64,000 nt of DNA, from positions 1,674,001-1,738,000 of the forward strand of contig NZ_JAGSYA010000004.1 in assembly GCF_025685395.1 (NCBI RefSeq). Reading direction: 5' to 3'. Position numbers and translations under genes: made by a program. Source of the DNA: Terriglobus tenax (GTDB taxonomy: Bacteria > Acidobacteriota > Terriglobia > Terriglobales > Acidobacteriaceae). Below the pieces are notes generated by a model. The model did not search any database. It worked only from the letters and a program-made list of their open reading frames with translations, and was not told where the DNA came from. Positions within the stretch are counted from its first letter, which is position 1. Every line of letters begins with the position of its first letter. This document shows positions 42,015-51,217 of this stretch, one piece after another.

Positions 42015-42767
42015 TTACTGGCGTAGCTTCCAAAGCACCTGCCGCCAGATGCCGGTCCATATCTCCGCGTCCTTTTTCGTAAGACGCAAGCGGCGGACCA
42101 GGCGACGGGTCATCTCCGGGTTGCAGTTGGCGGGAAACTTCGCCTCGTAGCCGGTGGCCGTCAGGCCCTCGCGCAGGGTCGCTTCAAAGCGATCGACGCT
42201 TCCGCTGTCGGCAAGCGCGTCCTCTTCCTGCAACGGCTTCCCCTGAGCCTGTTCTCTCACCAGCTCCCACAGACATACGGCCACAGACTGTCCCAGGTTC
42301 ATGGAGGTGCCGTGTACCTCCATCGGAATGGTGAGCAGGCCGCTGCAGAAGCTGATCTGCTCGTTAGTCATGCCGGTCTTCTCGCTGCCGAAGACGATGG
42401 CGGCGCGGTTGCCGCTGCTCAGCGAGGCATGAATCGCTTGCCCGGCCTGCGGCAACGGCTCCACGGAATGCTCAAGCCGGCGATCTCCGACGGCCGTGGT
42501 GCCGTAGATCACGCTGCAGTCGGCGACGGCCTCGGCAAAGCTGGTGTGGACGGTGGCCTGCTGCATGACCTCGGCTGCGTCCACCGCGCTTTTAGCCTCG
42601 GTGACCGGCAGGGGAAATTCAGTGACGATGCGCAGCGTGCGGAAGCCGAAGTTCGACATGGCGCGCGCCGCTGCGCCGATGTTCAGCGGATTGCGCGCGC
42701 CGGCCAGAACGACGACGAGATTGGCCTTTTGTTCCGGTGTAAGCACAAAGACTATTCTAGGCAGCAT
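42015..42767 (-). CDS. trmJ: tRNA 2'-O-methyltransferase, TrmJ/SPOUT family
   Basis: This 250-residue SPOUT (trefoil-knot) methyltransferase matches TrmJ, which 2'-O-methylates position 32 of tRNAs. Visible are VVLAGARNPLNIGAAARAMSNFGF near the N-terminus, VIYGTTAVGDRR, IVFGSEKTGMTNEQI and the knot IPMEVHGTSMNLGQSVAVCLWEL. The C-terminal 80 residues are the helical extension. Its ATG (42767-42765) shares the CATG with the sirtuin start on the other strand. If translation begins at the GTG eight codons in, the two genes would not overlap. Confidence 0.9.
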   Translation of the reverse strand: MLPRIVFVLTPEQKANLVVVLAGARNPLNIGAAARAMSNFGFRTLRIVTEFPLPVTEAKSAVDAAEVMQQATVHTSFAEAVADCSVIYGTTAVGDRRLEHSVEPLPQAGQAIHASLSSGNRAAIVFGSEKTGMTNEQISFCSGLLTIPMEVHGTSMNLGQSVAVCLWELVREQAQGKPLQEEDALADSGSVDRFEATLREGLTATGYEAKFPANCNPEMTRRLVRRLRLTKKDAEIWTGIWRQVLWKLRQ

Positions 42768-43476
42768 GAGCGGACTTGGGTTATTGCCGACGGATCGCCT
42801 GTTTGTACTGACCGGCGCGGGTATCTCCGCCGAGAGCGGGTTGGCCACCTTTCGCGGCAGCGGAGGACTGTGGAATGGCTATCGCGTGGAGCAGGTCGCG
42901 ACGCCCGAGGCATGGCAGGCTGATCCCGCACTGGTATGGAACTTTTACTCCATGCGACGTCGCGATGCCCTGGCCTCCGAGCCGAATGCGGCGCACCGCG
43001 CTCTCGCCACGATGGAAAAGCAAATGGGAGACCGCTTCTACCTGTGTACGCAGAATGTGGATGACCTGCACGAACGCGGCGGATCGCTGCGTGTCCACCA
43101 CATGCATGGTTCGTTGTTTGAGTCGCGGTGTGAGCGGTGCGAGGTACCTTTTGCCGACAGGGGTTTTTACGAAGACGGCAATACCTTGCCCACCTGCAAG
43201 GACTGCGGCGCTGCCGTGCGTCCGCACATTGTGTGGTTCGGCGAAATTCCGTTGGCGATGGAAGAAATTTACGCAAAGCTGGCCGCGTCCACGCACGTGC
43301 TGGTGGTGGGGACCTCGGGTTCGGTGTATCCGGCGGCAGGGTTTGTGCAGATTGCCAACCAGCGCGGGTTGAAGACGATCTACGTGGGGCCGGAAGAGCC
43401 GCTGAACGCCGGAGCATTTGACGATATCCGGCTAGGGACGGCGACGGAGATCCTTTCTGGTTGTCTGGATGGCTAG
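42766..43476 (+). CDS. cobB: SIR2-family NAD-dependent protein deacylase, class III
   Basis: A 236-residue sirtuin. NAD-binding motif FVLTGAGISAESGLATFRGSG, a YSMRRRDALA segment carrying the Tyr/Arg pair of class III (SIRT5-like) enzymes that read succinyl/malonyl groups, TQNVDDLHERGG and HMHGSLFESRCERC, which includes the catalytic His, the zinc Cys pairs (CERC and CKDC), and VVGTSGSVYPAAGF. It removes acyl groups from lysine in the cytoplasm. The ATG at 42766 overlaps that of trmJ on the opposite strand, so the promoters are embedded in each other's coding region. Confidence 0.93.
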   Translation: MSGLGLLPTDRLFVLTGAGISAESGLATFRGSGGLWNGYRVEQVATPEAWQADPALVWNFYSMRRRDALASEPNAAHRALATMEKQMGDRFYLCTQNVDDLHERGGSLRVHHMHGSLFESRCERCEVPFADRGFYEDGNTLPTCKDCGAAVRPHIVWFGEIPLAMEEIYAKLAASTHVLVVGTSGSVYPAAGFVQIANQRGLKTIYVGPEEPLNAGAFDDIRLGTATEILSGCLDG

Positions 43477-43547
43477 TTGCCGGATGGCTGGTTACAACCA
43501 CTTTCTCAGAAGAACTAGCCATTCAGTCATCCAGCCAACCAGCCATC
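43466..43547. repeat. Double inverted repeat upstream of dnaG
   Basis: Between the sirtuin stop and dnaG lie GATGGCTGGTT (43483-43493) and its perfect complement AACCAGCCATC (43537-43547), plus an inner pair GATGGCTAGTT / AACTAGCCATT. These related 11-mers suggest a hairpin or repeated operator half-sites; function unknown. Confidence 0.6.
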
Positions 43548-43561
43548 TACACTAGAGACAG

Positions 43562-45331
43562 GTGGCCGACGACTTCGCACAACTCGTCAAGCAGCAGGCA
43601 GACATCGTCAAGATCGTCGAGGAGTATGTGCGCCTGCGTAAATCCGGAGCGCAGAACTACTCCGGACTGTGCCCGTTTCACAAGGAGAAGTCGCCCTCGT
43701 TCAGCGTGAACTCCGTGCATGGCTATTTCTACTGCTTTGGCTGCCATGAAAAGGGCGATGTCTTTACCTTCGTCATGAAGCTGGAGAATGTCAGCTTTCC
43801 GGAGGCGCTGCGCATCGTCGCGCAGAAGAGCGGTGTACCGCTTCCGAAGCGTGACTTCAACTCTCCGGAAGAGGCGCGCGAGGCCGGGCTGCGGCGGCAG
43901 TTGATTGATATCCACGAAGCCGCGACACAGTATTTCCAGGCCGCGCTGAACTCGCCCATGGCGGCGCGCGCGCGCGAGTATATGAGCGGCCGCGGCATTA
44001 CTCCGGAGACAGTGCAGAAGTTCCGCATCGGCTTTGCGCCGGACGACTTCAACCACATGCGCGATGAGCTGAAGAAGCACTTCAGCGACGAGGTACTGCG
44101 CACCAGCGGCCTGTTCACCAGCAAGGAGCAGAACGAGCAGGGGCAGCCCAGCGGCAACCTGTATGCACGCTTCCGCAACCGCATCACCTTCCCCATCTGC
44201 AATGAGCAGGGCAAGGTCATCGCCTTTACGGCACGGGCCCTGCAGACCGATGAAAAGACGCCGAAGTATCTGAACTCGCCGGAGACGCCGCTCTATACCA
44301 AGGGCCAGGTGCTGTTCAACCTGGACAAGGCCAAGGCCGCGATCCGCGCGCAGGATTACGCCCTGCTGGTGGAAGGCCAGATGGATTGCATCTCCGTCTT
44401 CATGGCCGGCATCCCGCCAGTGCTGGCCACCAGTGGAACCGCGTTTACTGAGGCGCAGGTGCGGCTGCTCTCACGCTTCACCAAGCGTGTGGTGGTTAAC
44501 TTTGACCCTGATACCGCAGGCGCTACGGCCGCGGAGAAATCCATTGCCCTGCTGACCGAAGAAGACTTCGAAGTGAAGGTCGTCACACTGGAAGGCGGCA
44601 TGGACCCCGACCGCTTTGTACGCGAACAAGGCATCCAGGCCTACGGCGCGGCACTGCGCGGAGCACGGCGGCACTCGGACTACCTGATTGATCGCGCACG
44701 CACGCTCTTCCCGCCACGTACGCCGGAGGCCAAGGTGAAGGCGGTGAACTTCCTTCTACCGCATATCCGCCGTGTCCCTTCGGCGATTCAGCGCGATGCC
44801 TTCATCACGGACGCCGCACAGAAGCTTGGCATCGACTCCGGCATTCTGCGGCAGGAGATGAAGCAGGCCGCCGCAAACCGCCTTGGCTCGGTGCGGCAGA
44901 GCACGCCGCTGGTCTCTGAGACCGAACGCCTGGTGCTACGCGCACTCGTGCAGCCTGAGGGCTCTGACGCTCGCCGCGTGGTAAGCGAAGCCCTTGCCGT
45001 CCACCCTGAGTGGTATGACGGTCTCTCCACCGCCGGGTTGATGGAGCAGCTGGCCAATGCGCCCGTGCCGGAAAACCCTCTGGAGGCCGCGCCAGACCCG
45101 CAGCAGGCGGCCATACTGGCCACGGTGCTGGCCGAGACACACACCGAAGAGGATCACCTGGCCACGCAGATCCAGGGAGCACTGCACACCCTTCAGCGGC
45201 GCGGCCTGGAAAAGCGCCAGCGCGAACTGCGCCTGATGGTGGCCGAAGCGGACCGCCGTGGGGATACGGCGATGGTCACCAGGCTGACAGAAGAACTAAT
45301 GGCTATCACCCGCCAGTTACGAGAGTTATAA
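43562..45331 (+). CDS. dnaG: DNA primase
   Basis: DnaG lays RNA primers for replication. The 589-residue product starts with GTG at 43562. The N-terminal zinc finger (CPFHKEKSPSF and YCFGCHEKGDVF) is complete, followed by a helical linker, the RNA polymerase domain with RFRNRITFPICNEQGKVIAF and the TOPRIM motif (LLVEGQMDCIS; NFDPDTAGATAAEKSI), and a C-terminal helicase-interacting domain. rpoD or rpsU, often next to dnaG, are not here. A double inverted repeat lies upstream. Confidence 0.97.
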   Translation: MADDFAQLVKQQADIVKIVEEYVRLRKSGAQNYSGLCPFHKEKSPSFSVNSVHGYFYCFGCHEKGDVFTFVMKLENVSFPEALRIVAQKSGVPLPKRDFNSPEEAREAGLRRQLIDIHEAATQYFQAALNSPMAARAREYMSGRGITPETVQKFRIGFAPDDFNHMRDELKKHFSDEVLRTSGLFTSKEQNEQGQPSGNLYARFRNRITFPICNEQGKVIAFTARALQTDEKTPKYLNSPETPLYTKGQVLFNLDKAKAAIRAQDYALLVEGQMDCISVFMAGIPPVLATSGTAFTEAQVRLLSRFTKRVVVNFDPDTAGATAAEKSIALLTEEDFEVKVVTLEGGMDPDRFVREQGIQAYGAALRGARRHSDYLIDRARTLFPPRTPEAKVKAVNFLLPHIRRVPSAIQRDAFITDAAQKLGIDSGILRQEMKQAAANRLGSVRQSTPLVSETERLVLRALVQPEGSDARRVVSEALAVHPEWYDGLSTAGLMEQLANAPVPENPLEAAPDPQQAAILATVLAETHTEEDHLATQIQGALHTLQRRGLEKRQRELRLMVAEADRRGDTAMVTRLTEELMAITRQLREL

Positions 45332-45486
45332 GTCCGCAGTTACTTTATCCCTGCGCTGTAATTTTTCTGTCGCTGATGTGCCGGCTTAGTGCAATCTGGT
45401 ATCAACAGATTCCAGGAATAGATGTTTTCTCTTTTTGGACGTGGTCAACCTATCTCACGTCATTTTGCTTTCCCAAGGACTTTGCT

Positions 45487-46692
45487 GTGCGCATTCTTCA
45501 TCTGATTGCCTCGCTCGATTTACATGGCGGTGGCCCCGCCGAAGTGGTACGTCTGCAGGGAAAGGCGCAGGCTGCGATGGGGCATTGCGTTGAGGCAGCA
45601 AGCGCAGACGGCGAAGCGGTGGATGTCTCTTCCTTCTCGTTCCCGGTTCACCGGTTGGGACCAGGTAATGGATATGCGTATTCACGCCGCCTGGCAAAGT
45701 GGCTGAAGCAGAACCGTTCCCGCTTTGACGTAGTGCTGGTGCATGGGCTTTGGCAGTATCCACAACAGGCAGCGTACACACTGCTGCGTGGCCATGTGCC
45801 GTACTTCGTGTATACCCACGGCATGCTGGATCCCTGGTTCAACCAGAGCTTCCGCATGAAGCATATGAAGAAGCTGATCTACTGGCACTGCATTGGCCGC
45901 CGCGCATTGGATGCAGCCGCAGCGGTGTTGTTCACCACCGACGAAGAGCTTCTTCGGTCGTCGCGGTCTTTCTTTCCGTATCACTGGCAGGCGATCGTCT
46001 CCCCATTGGGCGTGGAAGGACCTCAAAGCTCGGTGGATGCAACGGAGATGTATGCGAAATGGCCTCAACTTAGAGATCGCGAGTACCTTTTGTTTTTCGG
46101 CAGACTGCATGTCAAAAAGGGATGCGACCTATTGCTGAAGGCCTTTGCGCGCTCTGAAGCACATACGGGCCGGATACTGGTGATGGCTGGCCCAGGCGAA
46201 CTGTCGTATGAACAGGAGTTGCAAAAGCTTGCAACCAGTCTCGGCATAAGCAAACGCGTGGTGTGGGCGGGCATGGTGCAGGGAGAACAGAAGTGGGCCA
46301 TGCTGCAACAGGCAGACGCCTTCATTCTTCCGTCGCACCAGGAAAATTTTGCCATGGCAGCCGTAGAAGCCATGTGCTGCGGCACACCCGTGCTGCTGAG
46401 TGAGCAGGTGCAAATTCAGCGGGACGTTGTGCGCGAAGGCGCTGGTTTCGCCGAGCCCGATACGCTGGAAGGCACTACAAGGCTGCTGAATCGCTGGCGG
46501 ATGTTATCGGACCAGGACCGTACCGCAATGCGGCTGTCCGCTCGCAAAGCTTATACGGCTCTGTACACGGTGGACTCCGCGACCGCACACCTGATGCAGC
46601 AGATGGCGGCCGTTCTGCGCAGACAACAACGGCAGGCTACCGAGATCACTCCCATTGGCCCTTCAAATGCTGTTCGACAAAGCGGAACGTAA
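45487..46692 (+). CDS. Glycosyltransferase family 4
   Basis: A 401-residue GT-B glycosyltransferase. The GTG at 45487 follows AAGGA and begins the conserved N-terminal strand RILHLIASLDLHGGGPAEVV. The C-terminal donor-binding domain has FFGRLHVKKGCDLLLKAFA, VVWAGMVQGEQKWAML and PSHQENFAMAAVEAMCCGTPVLLSEQV (E-x7-E motif). The upstream ORF to 45376 adds unlikely aromatic residues. It is followed 2 bp later by a membrane protein gene, forming an operon. Possible roles: exopolysaccharide or LPS sugars. Confidence 0.88.
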   Translation: MRILHLIASLDLHGGGPAEVVRLQGKAQAAMGHCVEAASADGEAVDVSSFSFPVHRLGPGNGYAYSRRLAKWLKQNRSRFDVVLVHGLWQYPQQAAYTLLRGHVPYFVYTHGMLDPWFNQSFRMKHMKKLIYWHCIGRRALDAAAAVLFTTDEELLRSSRSFFPYHWQAIVSPLGVEGPQSSVDATEMYAKWPQLRDREYLLFFGRLHVKKGCDLLLKAFARSEAHTGRILVMAGPGELSYEQELQKLATSLGISKRVVWAGMVQGEQKWAMLQQADAFILPSHQENFAMAAVEAMCCGTPVLLSEQVQIQRDVVREGAGFAEPDTLEGTTRLLNRWRMLSDQDRTAMRLSARKAYTALYTVDSATAHLMQQMAAVLRRQQRQATEITPIGPSNAVRQSGT

Positions 46693-46694
46693 AC

Positions 46695-47393
46695 ATGCAT
46701 AAGCTCCGGCTTCCCAACCCTTATCCTCTTCCCTTTCGCTACGGCCTTGCTCTGGCCGCGGCAATGGTGTCGATCGGGTTGAACGCTCTTCTGGTCCGCC
46801 ACGGAATTCGCATGGAGTCGGCATGGATGCTGTCCGCCGTCACCGTCTCCGCCTGGTTTGGCGGCATGGGGTGCGGCCTGCTTGCAACGCTGCTGTGTCT
46901 GCTGGCACAAATTTTTCTTCGCTATCCGGTGGGATCAATGCGGGTTGCCGGCGTGTCCGAATGGAACGGCCTGGCAGCCTTCCTGACCAACGCTTTGCTG
47001 ATCTCGCTGCTCTTCCGCACGTATTACCGCTACCGCGCCTGGCGCAGGGTCTCTCCGGTGGCGATTACAGGCGGCTACTGGTGGAGGTATGACACGAGCG
47101 GCGAGAGCGTGGAGCTCAGCTCCCCGGAGTTTCCGCATATCACCGTGACGCGCACCTTTCCTGACTGGCTGCGCCAGGTCGCCCGCAATGATCGCGAACG
47201 GGTGGAGGATGCGGTGCGTGCGGCGGTGACGACCGGTCACCTGGATGTACAGTTCCACGTGGTGCTGCCGCAGGGCGACATCCGGCTGGTGGAAATGCGC
47301 GGAGTGCGTCCGGAGGGCGGGGAACAGGGTCTGATGGCGGTCTGCCTGGAGATGGGAGCGTCCACTCCCGATCCCCAGGCCTTCCTGCGATAG
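46695..47393 (+). CDS. Membrane protein with DUF4118-like region and PAS-like domain
   Basis: A 232-residue protein with four predicted membrane spans in the first 115 residues (GLALAAAMVSIGLNALLVRH; AWMLSAVTVSAWFGGMGCGLLATLLCLLAQIFL), similar to the DUF4118 sensor region of KdpD-like kinases, then a PAS-like domain (about 125-222: WWRYDTSGESVELSSPEF; VQFHVVLPQGDIRLVEMRG). There is no histidine-kinase or output domain, so it is an incomplete sensor or a stand-alone receptor. It starts 2 bp after the glycosyltransferase stop and is probably translationally coupled to it. Confidence 0.7.
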   Translation: MHKLRLPNPYPLPFRYGLALAAAMVSIGLNALLVRHGIRMESAWMLSAVTVSAWFGGMGCGLLATLLCLLAQIFLRYPVGSMRVAGVSEWNGLAAFLTNALLISLLFRTYYRYRAWRRVSPVAITGGYWWRYDTSGESVELSSPEFPHITVTRTFPDWLRQVARNDRERVEDAVRAAVTTGHLDVQFHVVLPQGDIRLVEMRGVRPEGGEQGLMAVCLEMGASTPDPQAFLR

Positions 47394-47400
47394 TGCGAGC

Positions 47401-47892
47401 TCAGGCCGGAATCTTGTTGCGTTTCCGCTTGTAGTCCAGAAGCTCTTCTTTCCAGCTCACCTGTGGCATACCGGCAGTCTTTGCTTGCTCCTGCAGCCGC
47501 TCAATGGCCGCGCCAAACGAAGACTGCTCATGGGATTCTTCCCTCGCAGGGGGTTCTGACGGCGGCGCCGGCACAACATGAATCTCCGACGCATTCTGGG
47601 TCACCCGATCGGCTGCCTGGTGGGAACGCTCCTGGCGCTCGGCCATCTGCTGCGGCGTCATCATGGAGACGGGCAGAACCTCAGGATCGTAGGCGATCCC
47701 CTCGGCCATCAGCTTACGGGCCGTGATCGTCAGGTTGTCGCGGCGGGTTGTGGCACTGCGGACAGCGCGATCACGCTCTGGTTCGGAATCAAACGGGGCA
47801 TGGTGACGAAGGTGCTCCAGCTTGCGGTCATACAGGTCAATCTCGCGGAGCAGGTCCTTCAAAAAGTACTTGTCATGAACGACATGACGCAT
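47401..47892 (-). CDS. Uncharacterised small helical protein, paralogue B
   Basis: The 163-residue paralogue of the protein at 15941-16270. Residues 1-80 share the Y-x-LK-x-L, DRKLEHL, RDRAVRSATTRRDNL and ARKLMAEGI patterns; the remainder is a Glu/Ser/Pro-rich linker and a basic tail (WKEELLDYKRKRNKIPA). No function known. It is convergent with the PAS-like gene (stops 7 bp apart). Two copies of this family, both monocistronic, suggest lineage-specific expansion. Confidence 0.65.
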   Translation of the reverse strand: MRHVVHDKYFLKDLLREIDLYDRKLEHLRHHAPFDSEPERDRAVRSATTRRDNLTITARKLMAEGIAYDPEVLPVSMMTPQQMAERQERSHQAADRVTQNASEIHVVPAPPSEPPAREESHEQSSFGAAIERLQEQAKTAGMPQVSWKEELLDYKRKRNKIPA

Positions 47893-48202
47893 GGATGTAT
47901 CTCTCCAAAGCCGATATGGCTACAGATGTCGTCGTGCTTTGGTTGGGGGCGAAGACGTGCTGAGCGCGGATGGCTTGGTGGAAGGAATACTCCCTTCCGG
48001 GGAAGGGGCCATCGGCTCTCAAGCGCCCTTGAACCGGGTATCTAGATAGATGTGACATCCAGCCGATGAGTTGTCAGCCGCCCAGGTTCATCTTGGGGGC
48101 GCAGAGAGCAGAGAGGGGCAGGAACGCGGCAATTTACCCGCAGAAACACGAAGGGGACAGCGCTTAGCGCTGCCCCCCTCGGCACTCTATCCGTGAGTGA
48201 AC
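47893..48202. other. Intergenic region, 310 bp
   Basis: No gene, tRNA or repeat family is recognised here apart from the weak cold-shock terminator hairpin near 48153-48176. A GGAAGGAATACTCCCTTCC dyad around 47979-47997 is too short to interpret. Confidence 0.4.
48153..48176 (-). terminator. Terminator-like hairpin after the cold-shock gene
   Basis: GGGG-A-CAGCGC / GCGCTG-CCCC arms with a 3-nt loop lie 27 bp past the csp stop. No strong T-run follows on the minus strand. Confidence 0.45.
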
Positions 48203-48403
48203 TTAGATGGCCTGGACGTTCTCGGCCTGGAAGCCCTTCGGTCCCTTGACCACGTTGAACTGAACGCGCTGACCCTCGGCGAGCGAGCGGAAGCCGTTGG
48301 CCTGGATCGCGGTGTGGTGGACGAATACGTCCTCACCGTTGTCGCGGCTCAGAAATCCAAAACCCTTAGCGTCGTTGAACCACTTAACTGTTCCCTGTTC
48401 CAT
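48203..48403 (-). CDS. Cold-shock domain protein (CspA family)
   Basis: A 66-residue OB-fold nucleic-acid chaperone. RNP-1 is KGFGFLSR and RNP-2 is VFVHHTAI; the protein starts [17 protein letters not shown], as usual. It melts RNA structure, often at low temperature or during growth. A leader of up to about 120 nt contains an ACCGCTG/CAGCGGT dyad (48432-48438 and 48472-48478), which may give a structured 5' UTR as in cspA. Confidence 0.96.
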   Translation of the reverse strand: MEQGTVKWFNDAKGFGFLSRDNGEDVFVHHTAIQANGFRSLAEGQRVQFNVVKGPKGFQAENVQAI

Positions 48404-48559
48404 TGTGTTTGTTCCTTTTACTGCAAGATGTACCGCTGAATTCTGATGTTTGGAATTCTGCGAGTCACATACAGCGGTGGAACTAGCAGGGATTACAAGA
48501 TCGGATTCTACGATTGATTGAATGGTACCACCTTTTGGGCGGCTCCGGGCGCTAATCGG

Positions 48560-51217
48560 CTAAAAGTTGTACCGAAGACCAAATTCAATGCGGCGGGCTG
48601 TATCAGCCGCATTGGGAACCAGGAACTGCGGCGACCCCAGGACACTGCCCTCCCCGGTGACGTTGGTATGGTTGATGAAGTTGGCCGATCTCAGGTTGAC
48701 CGTAAGTGTTTGAGGGTGATCGGCTTTCTGGTTGTGGGTCAGCTTGATGGTGCGCTGCAGATTGGCGTCCAGGTGGATGTTCCAGGGCAGATCTGCAATA
48801 TTGCGGCGGATAGGACGCAGAGGAATACCGTTCACGATCGACCCGGCATTGGTCAGCAGGCCGAAGGGCGTCTGGAAGACTGTGGTGCCGTTGGCGACCG
48901 CGCCTGGCGCGGCATACTGCGGACGGTCATTGAAGTTGCCGTCGCCGTTGTTGTCACTGCCGGTGGTTACATTGAAAGGCTGGCCGCCCTGGCCATAAAT
49001 ATTCCCGGAGAGGGTGAACTTGCCCGGCAGATTGAAGCTGGTGTTGCCGAAGACCTGCCAGAGGCCCTGGTTGTCGCGCCGCACCTGCTCCCCGGCATCG
49101 GTGTAGGCACTCTGCGGCTGGAAGAAGGTACCGTCGTTGGTGTCGTCGCGCAGGTTCAGGTGCAGAGCGCCCAGAAAGAAGCCGCCACGCTTGCTCTTGA
49201 AGTTGCTCAGACCAAAGAACTCGCCGTGACCGCGTCCGGTGCCATCGTATTGCACCTGCAGAATGTTCAGGTTAGGAGTAATGGGACGCACACCGTACGG
49301 GTTGTTATCGAGCGGCTGGTTGATGTTGACCGTGCGGGCATAGGTCATAAAACGCGCAAAGATCAGGTCCGCATTGATATTGAAACCGCCGGGCAGGTCC
49401 TTCGAAACGGAGAAGTCGCCCATCAGGTAGGTGCCGGGAGTCAGGTTCGGAGCCAGCGTGCGCTTGGAGTGAATGGGCGTTGTGCCGTTGAAGGGCGATC
49501 CGTAGACCGGGTTATAGATCAGGCTGGTGACGCGGTTGGTGCCGTCCTGCCGGTACAGCTCCTGCAACTCATCGGCGCTGTACTGGCCGTTGAAGACACC
49601 GGCATGCGTCTTGATCTGCCAGGTCTTCTTCTTGTCTGGCGACCAGCTGAGCCCCGCACGCGGAGCGAAGTTACGGTACGTGGCCGGGTCGGACTCCATA
49701 AAGTAGCGCAGGCCAAAGGAGACGGTCAGGTTGTCGCGCAGCTTCATATCATCCTGGTAGAAGGCATCGAAACGCACCTGGCCGACGCGGACATTGGGGT
49801 TGCCGCTTACGTTGCTGTACAGCGAAGCGTTGCCCGCAAGATAGCTCTGCGCACTAGTGAAGGTGTAGCTGCCGTTGAAGCCGTTGTAGATGTTGCTGTT
49901 CCGCCAGATGTAGAAAAGATGGAAGCCCGTCTTGATGGTGTGGCGCTTCAGCGTGGCGATGATGTCATCCCCATACTCAATGCGGTTGCGGTGATTGATG
50001 GTATTGCCCGTACTGGCCCCGCCGCCGGTAAAGTAACCGGAAACCTGGATGGAGGGCGCTATGCTGTTGGCCGTAAAGGTCTCGTCAAAGTGCTCCCAGC
50101 CCACCCGGGCCTCATGCATTAGCCGCGAATTGATGGTGGTGACGTTGCTGAAGCGAAGGTACTGGTCCAGAAAGCGGTCACCATATCCGGCCTCCAGCAG
50201 GCTGGAGCCACCAACACCCGCGTTCTCCGTGTTGTTCGCATTGGCGGCGTAGGTGATGAACGCAATGTTCTTCGGACCCATCTGCCAATCCACGCGGGCG
50301 TTGCTGTTCCACAGCGCCTGAGGCCGCGGAACGCTGTAACGCGTCGGGACCGCGTCTCCGGTCGAGGAGAGTGTTACGGCGTTCACGACCGCAATCTCGT
50401 CAATGTTGCGATGCTCCAGCGAGAGAGAGAAATTGGAGCCCTGCTTGCGGACCGGGCCCGAAAGGTCAAAGCCATACCGCTGCTTGCCGGTGGTTCCGCT
50501 GGTCACGGTGAACGGATTACGGGCATTCATCCAGGAACTGGAGTTGGTGGTGTAAAGCGCTCCGTGGAAGTTCTTGGCGCCGGGCTTGGTGTAGACCTCT
50601 ACGCGGCCACCACCGAATGGAGGCTCGCGGTACTCGGCGGAGAAGAGATCGGGGCTGACATTGATGAACGCAATCGAGCTTTTCGGCGGCAGCTTGGCGT
50701 CGTCCTGGAAGCCATCGACCGAGATCGTCGTGCGGGACGGACTTCCGCCCGCGGCGGCAGCCATCTGCTGAAGCTGGCGCAACAGGTCATCCGGATCGTC
50801 CGCAAGCGCCTGCAACTGATTCCCGGCGATCGTCAGACCGTTGGCTCCGCCCGGAGACTGGACCTGCATTTCATTGTCATCGGCATTCACGGTCACGGTG
50901 GTCTGGTCGGCGGCAACAAGACGTACGCTCAGGTCGCCCGCATGCGGTGCCGTTACCTGCACGGTGACTGTCGCAAATCCGCTGTAGGAGATGGCGAGCT
51001 GATGGCTTCCGCGCGCCACGCAGGGCAGCACGAACCGGCCATCCTGCCCACTGGTGCGGGTCACGGAACCGTCCAGCGTAATGGCTGCACCGGGAATCAC
51101 CGCCGCCGTCGCATCAGCTACGACACCGGTCAGATTGGTGCATGGCGCCGCCTGCGCCAACGAAGAAAGTGGAGCGAGCGCAAGAGTGAGCAATGGCACA
51201 GCGAGGTGTCGCGTCAT
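48560..51217 (-). CDS. Oar-like TonB-dependent receptor with N-terminal carboxypeptidase-regulatory domain
   Basis: This 885-residue outer-membrane protein is of the type expanded in acidobacteria. After a signal peptide (AVPLLTLALAPLSSLAQA) comes an about 80-residue beta-sandwich (CarboxypepD_reg-like: LTGVVADATAAVIPGAAITL), a plug region (RTTISVDGFQDDAKLPPKSS), then a beta-barrel rich in aromatic and Asn residues, ending RRIEFGLRYNF, a classical C-terminal beta-signal. It should import a large substrate (probably carbohydrate or peptide) using TonB/ExbBD. ATG 51217 begins the signal peptide; the longer ORF to 51379 is unsupported. Downstream of the DUF885 gene. Confidence 0.9.
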   Translation of the reverse strand: MTRHLAVPLLTLALAPLSSLAQAAPCTNLTGVVADATAAVIPGAAITLDGSVTRTSGQDGRFVLPCVARGSHQLAISYSGFATVTVQVTAPHAGDLSVRLVAADQTTVTVNADDNEMQVQSPGGANGLTIAGNQLQALADDPDDLLRQLQQMAAAAGGSPSRTTISVDGFQDDAKLPPKSSIAFINVSPDLFSAEYREPPFGGGRVEVYTKPGAKNFHGALYTTNSSSWMNARNPFTVTSGTTGKQRYGFDLSGPVRKQGSNFSLSLEHRNIDEIAVVNAVTLSSTGDAVPTRYSVPRPQALWNSNARVDWQMGPKNIAFITYAANANNTENAGVGGSSLLEAGYGDRFLDQYLRFSNVTTINSRLMHEARVGWEHFDETFTANSIAPSIQVSGYFTGGGASTGNTINHRNRIEYGDDIIATLKRHTIKTGFHLFYIWRNSNIYNGFNGSYTFTSAQSYLAGNASLYSNVSGNPNVRVGQVRFDAFYQDDMKLRDNLTVSFGLRYFMESDPATYRNFAPRAGLSWSPDKKKTWQIKTHAGVFNGQYSADELQELYRQDGTNRVTSLIYNPVYGSPFNGTTPIHSKRTLAPNLTPGTYLMGDFSVSKDLPGGFNINADLIFARFMTYARTVNINQPLDNNPYGVRPITPNLNILQVQYDGTGRGHGEFFGLSNFKSKRGGFFLGALHLNLRDDTNDGTFFQPQSAYTDAGEQVRRDNQGLWQVFGNTSFNLPGKFTLSGNIYGQGGQPFNVTTGSDNNGDGNFNDRPQYAAPGAVANGTTVFQTPFGLLTNAGSIVNGIPLRPIRRNIADLPWNIHLDANLQRTIKLTHNQKADHPQTLTVNLRSANFINHTNVTGEGSVLGSPQFLVPNAADTARRIEFGLRYNF

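Noticed and set aside
48518-50122. 534-residue plus-strand ORF over the TonB receptor
   Set aside because: Antisense shadow with no domain; the minus-strand receptor has a signal peptide, plug and C-terminal beta-signal.
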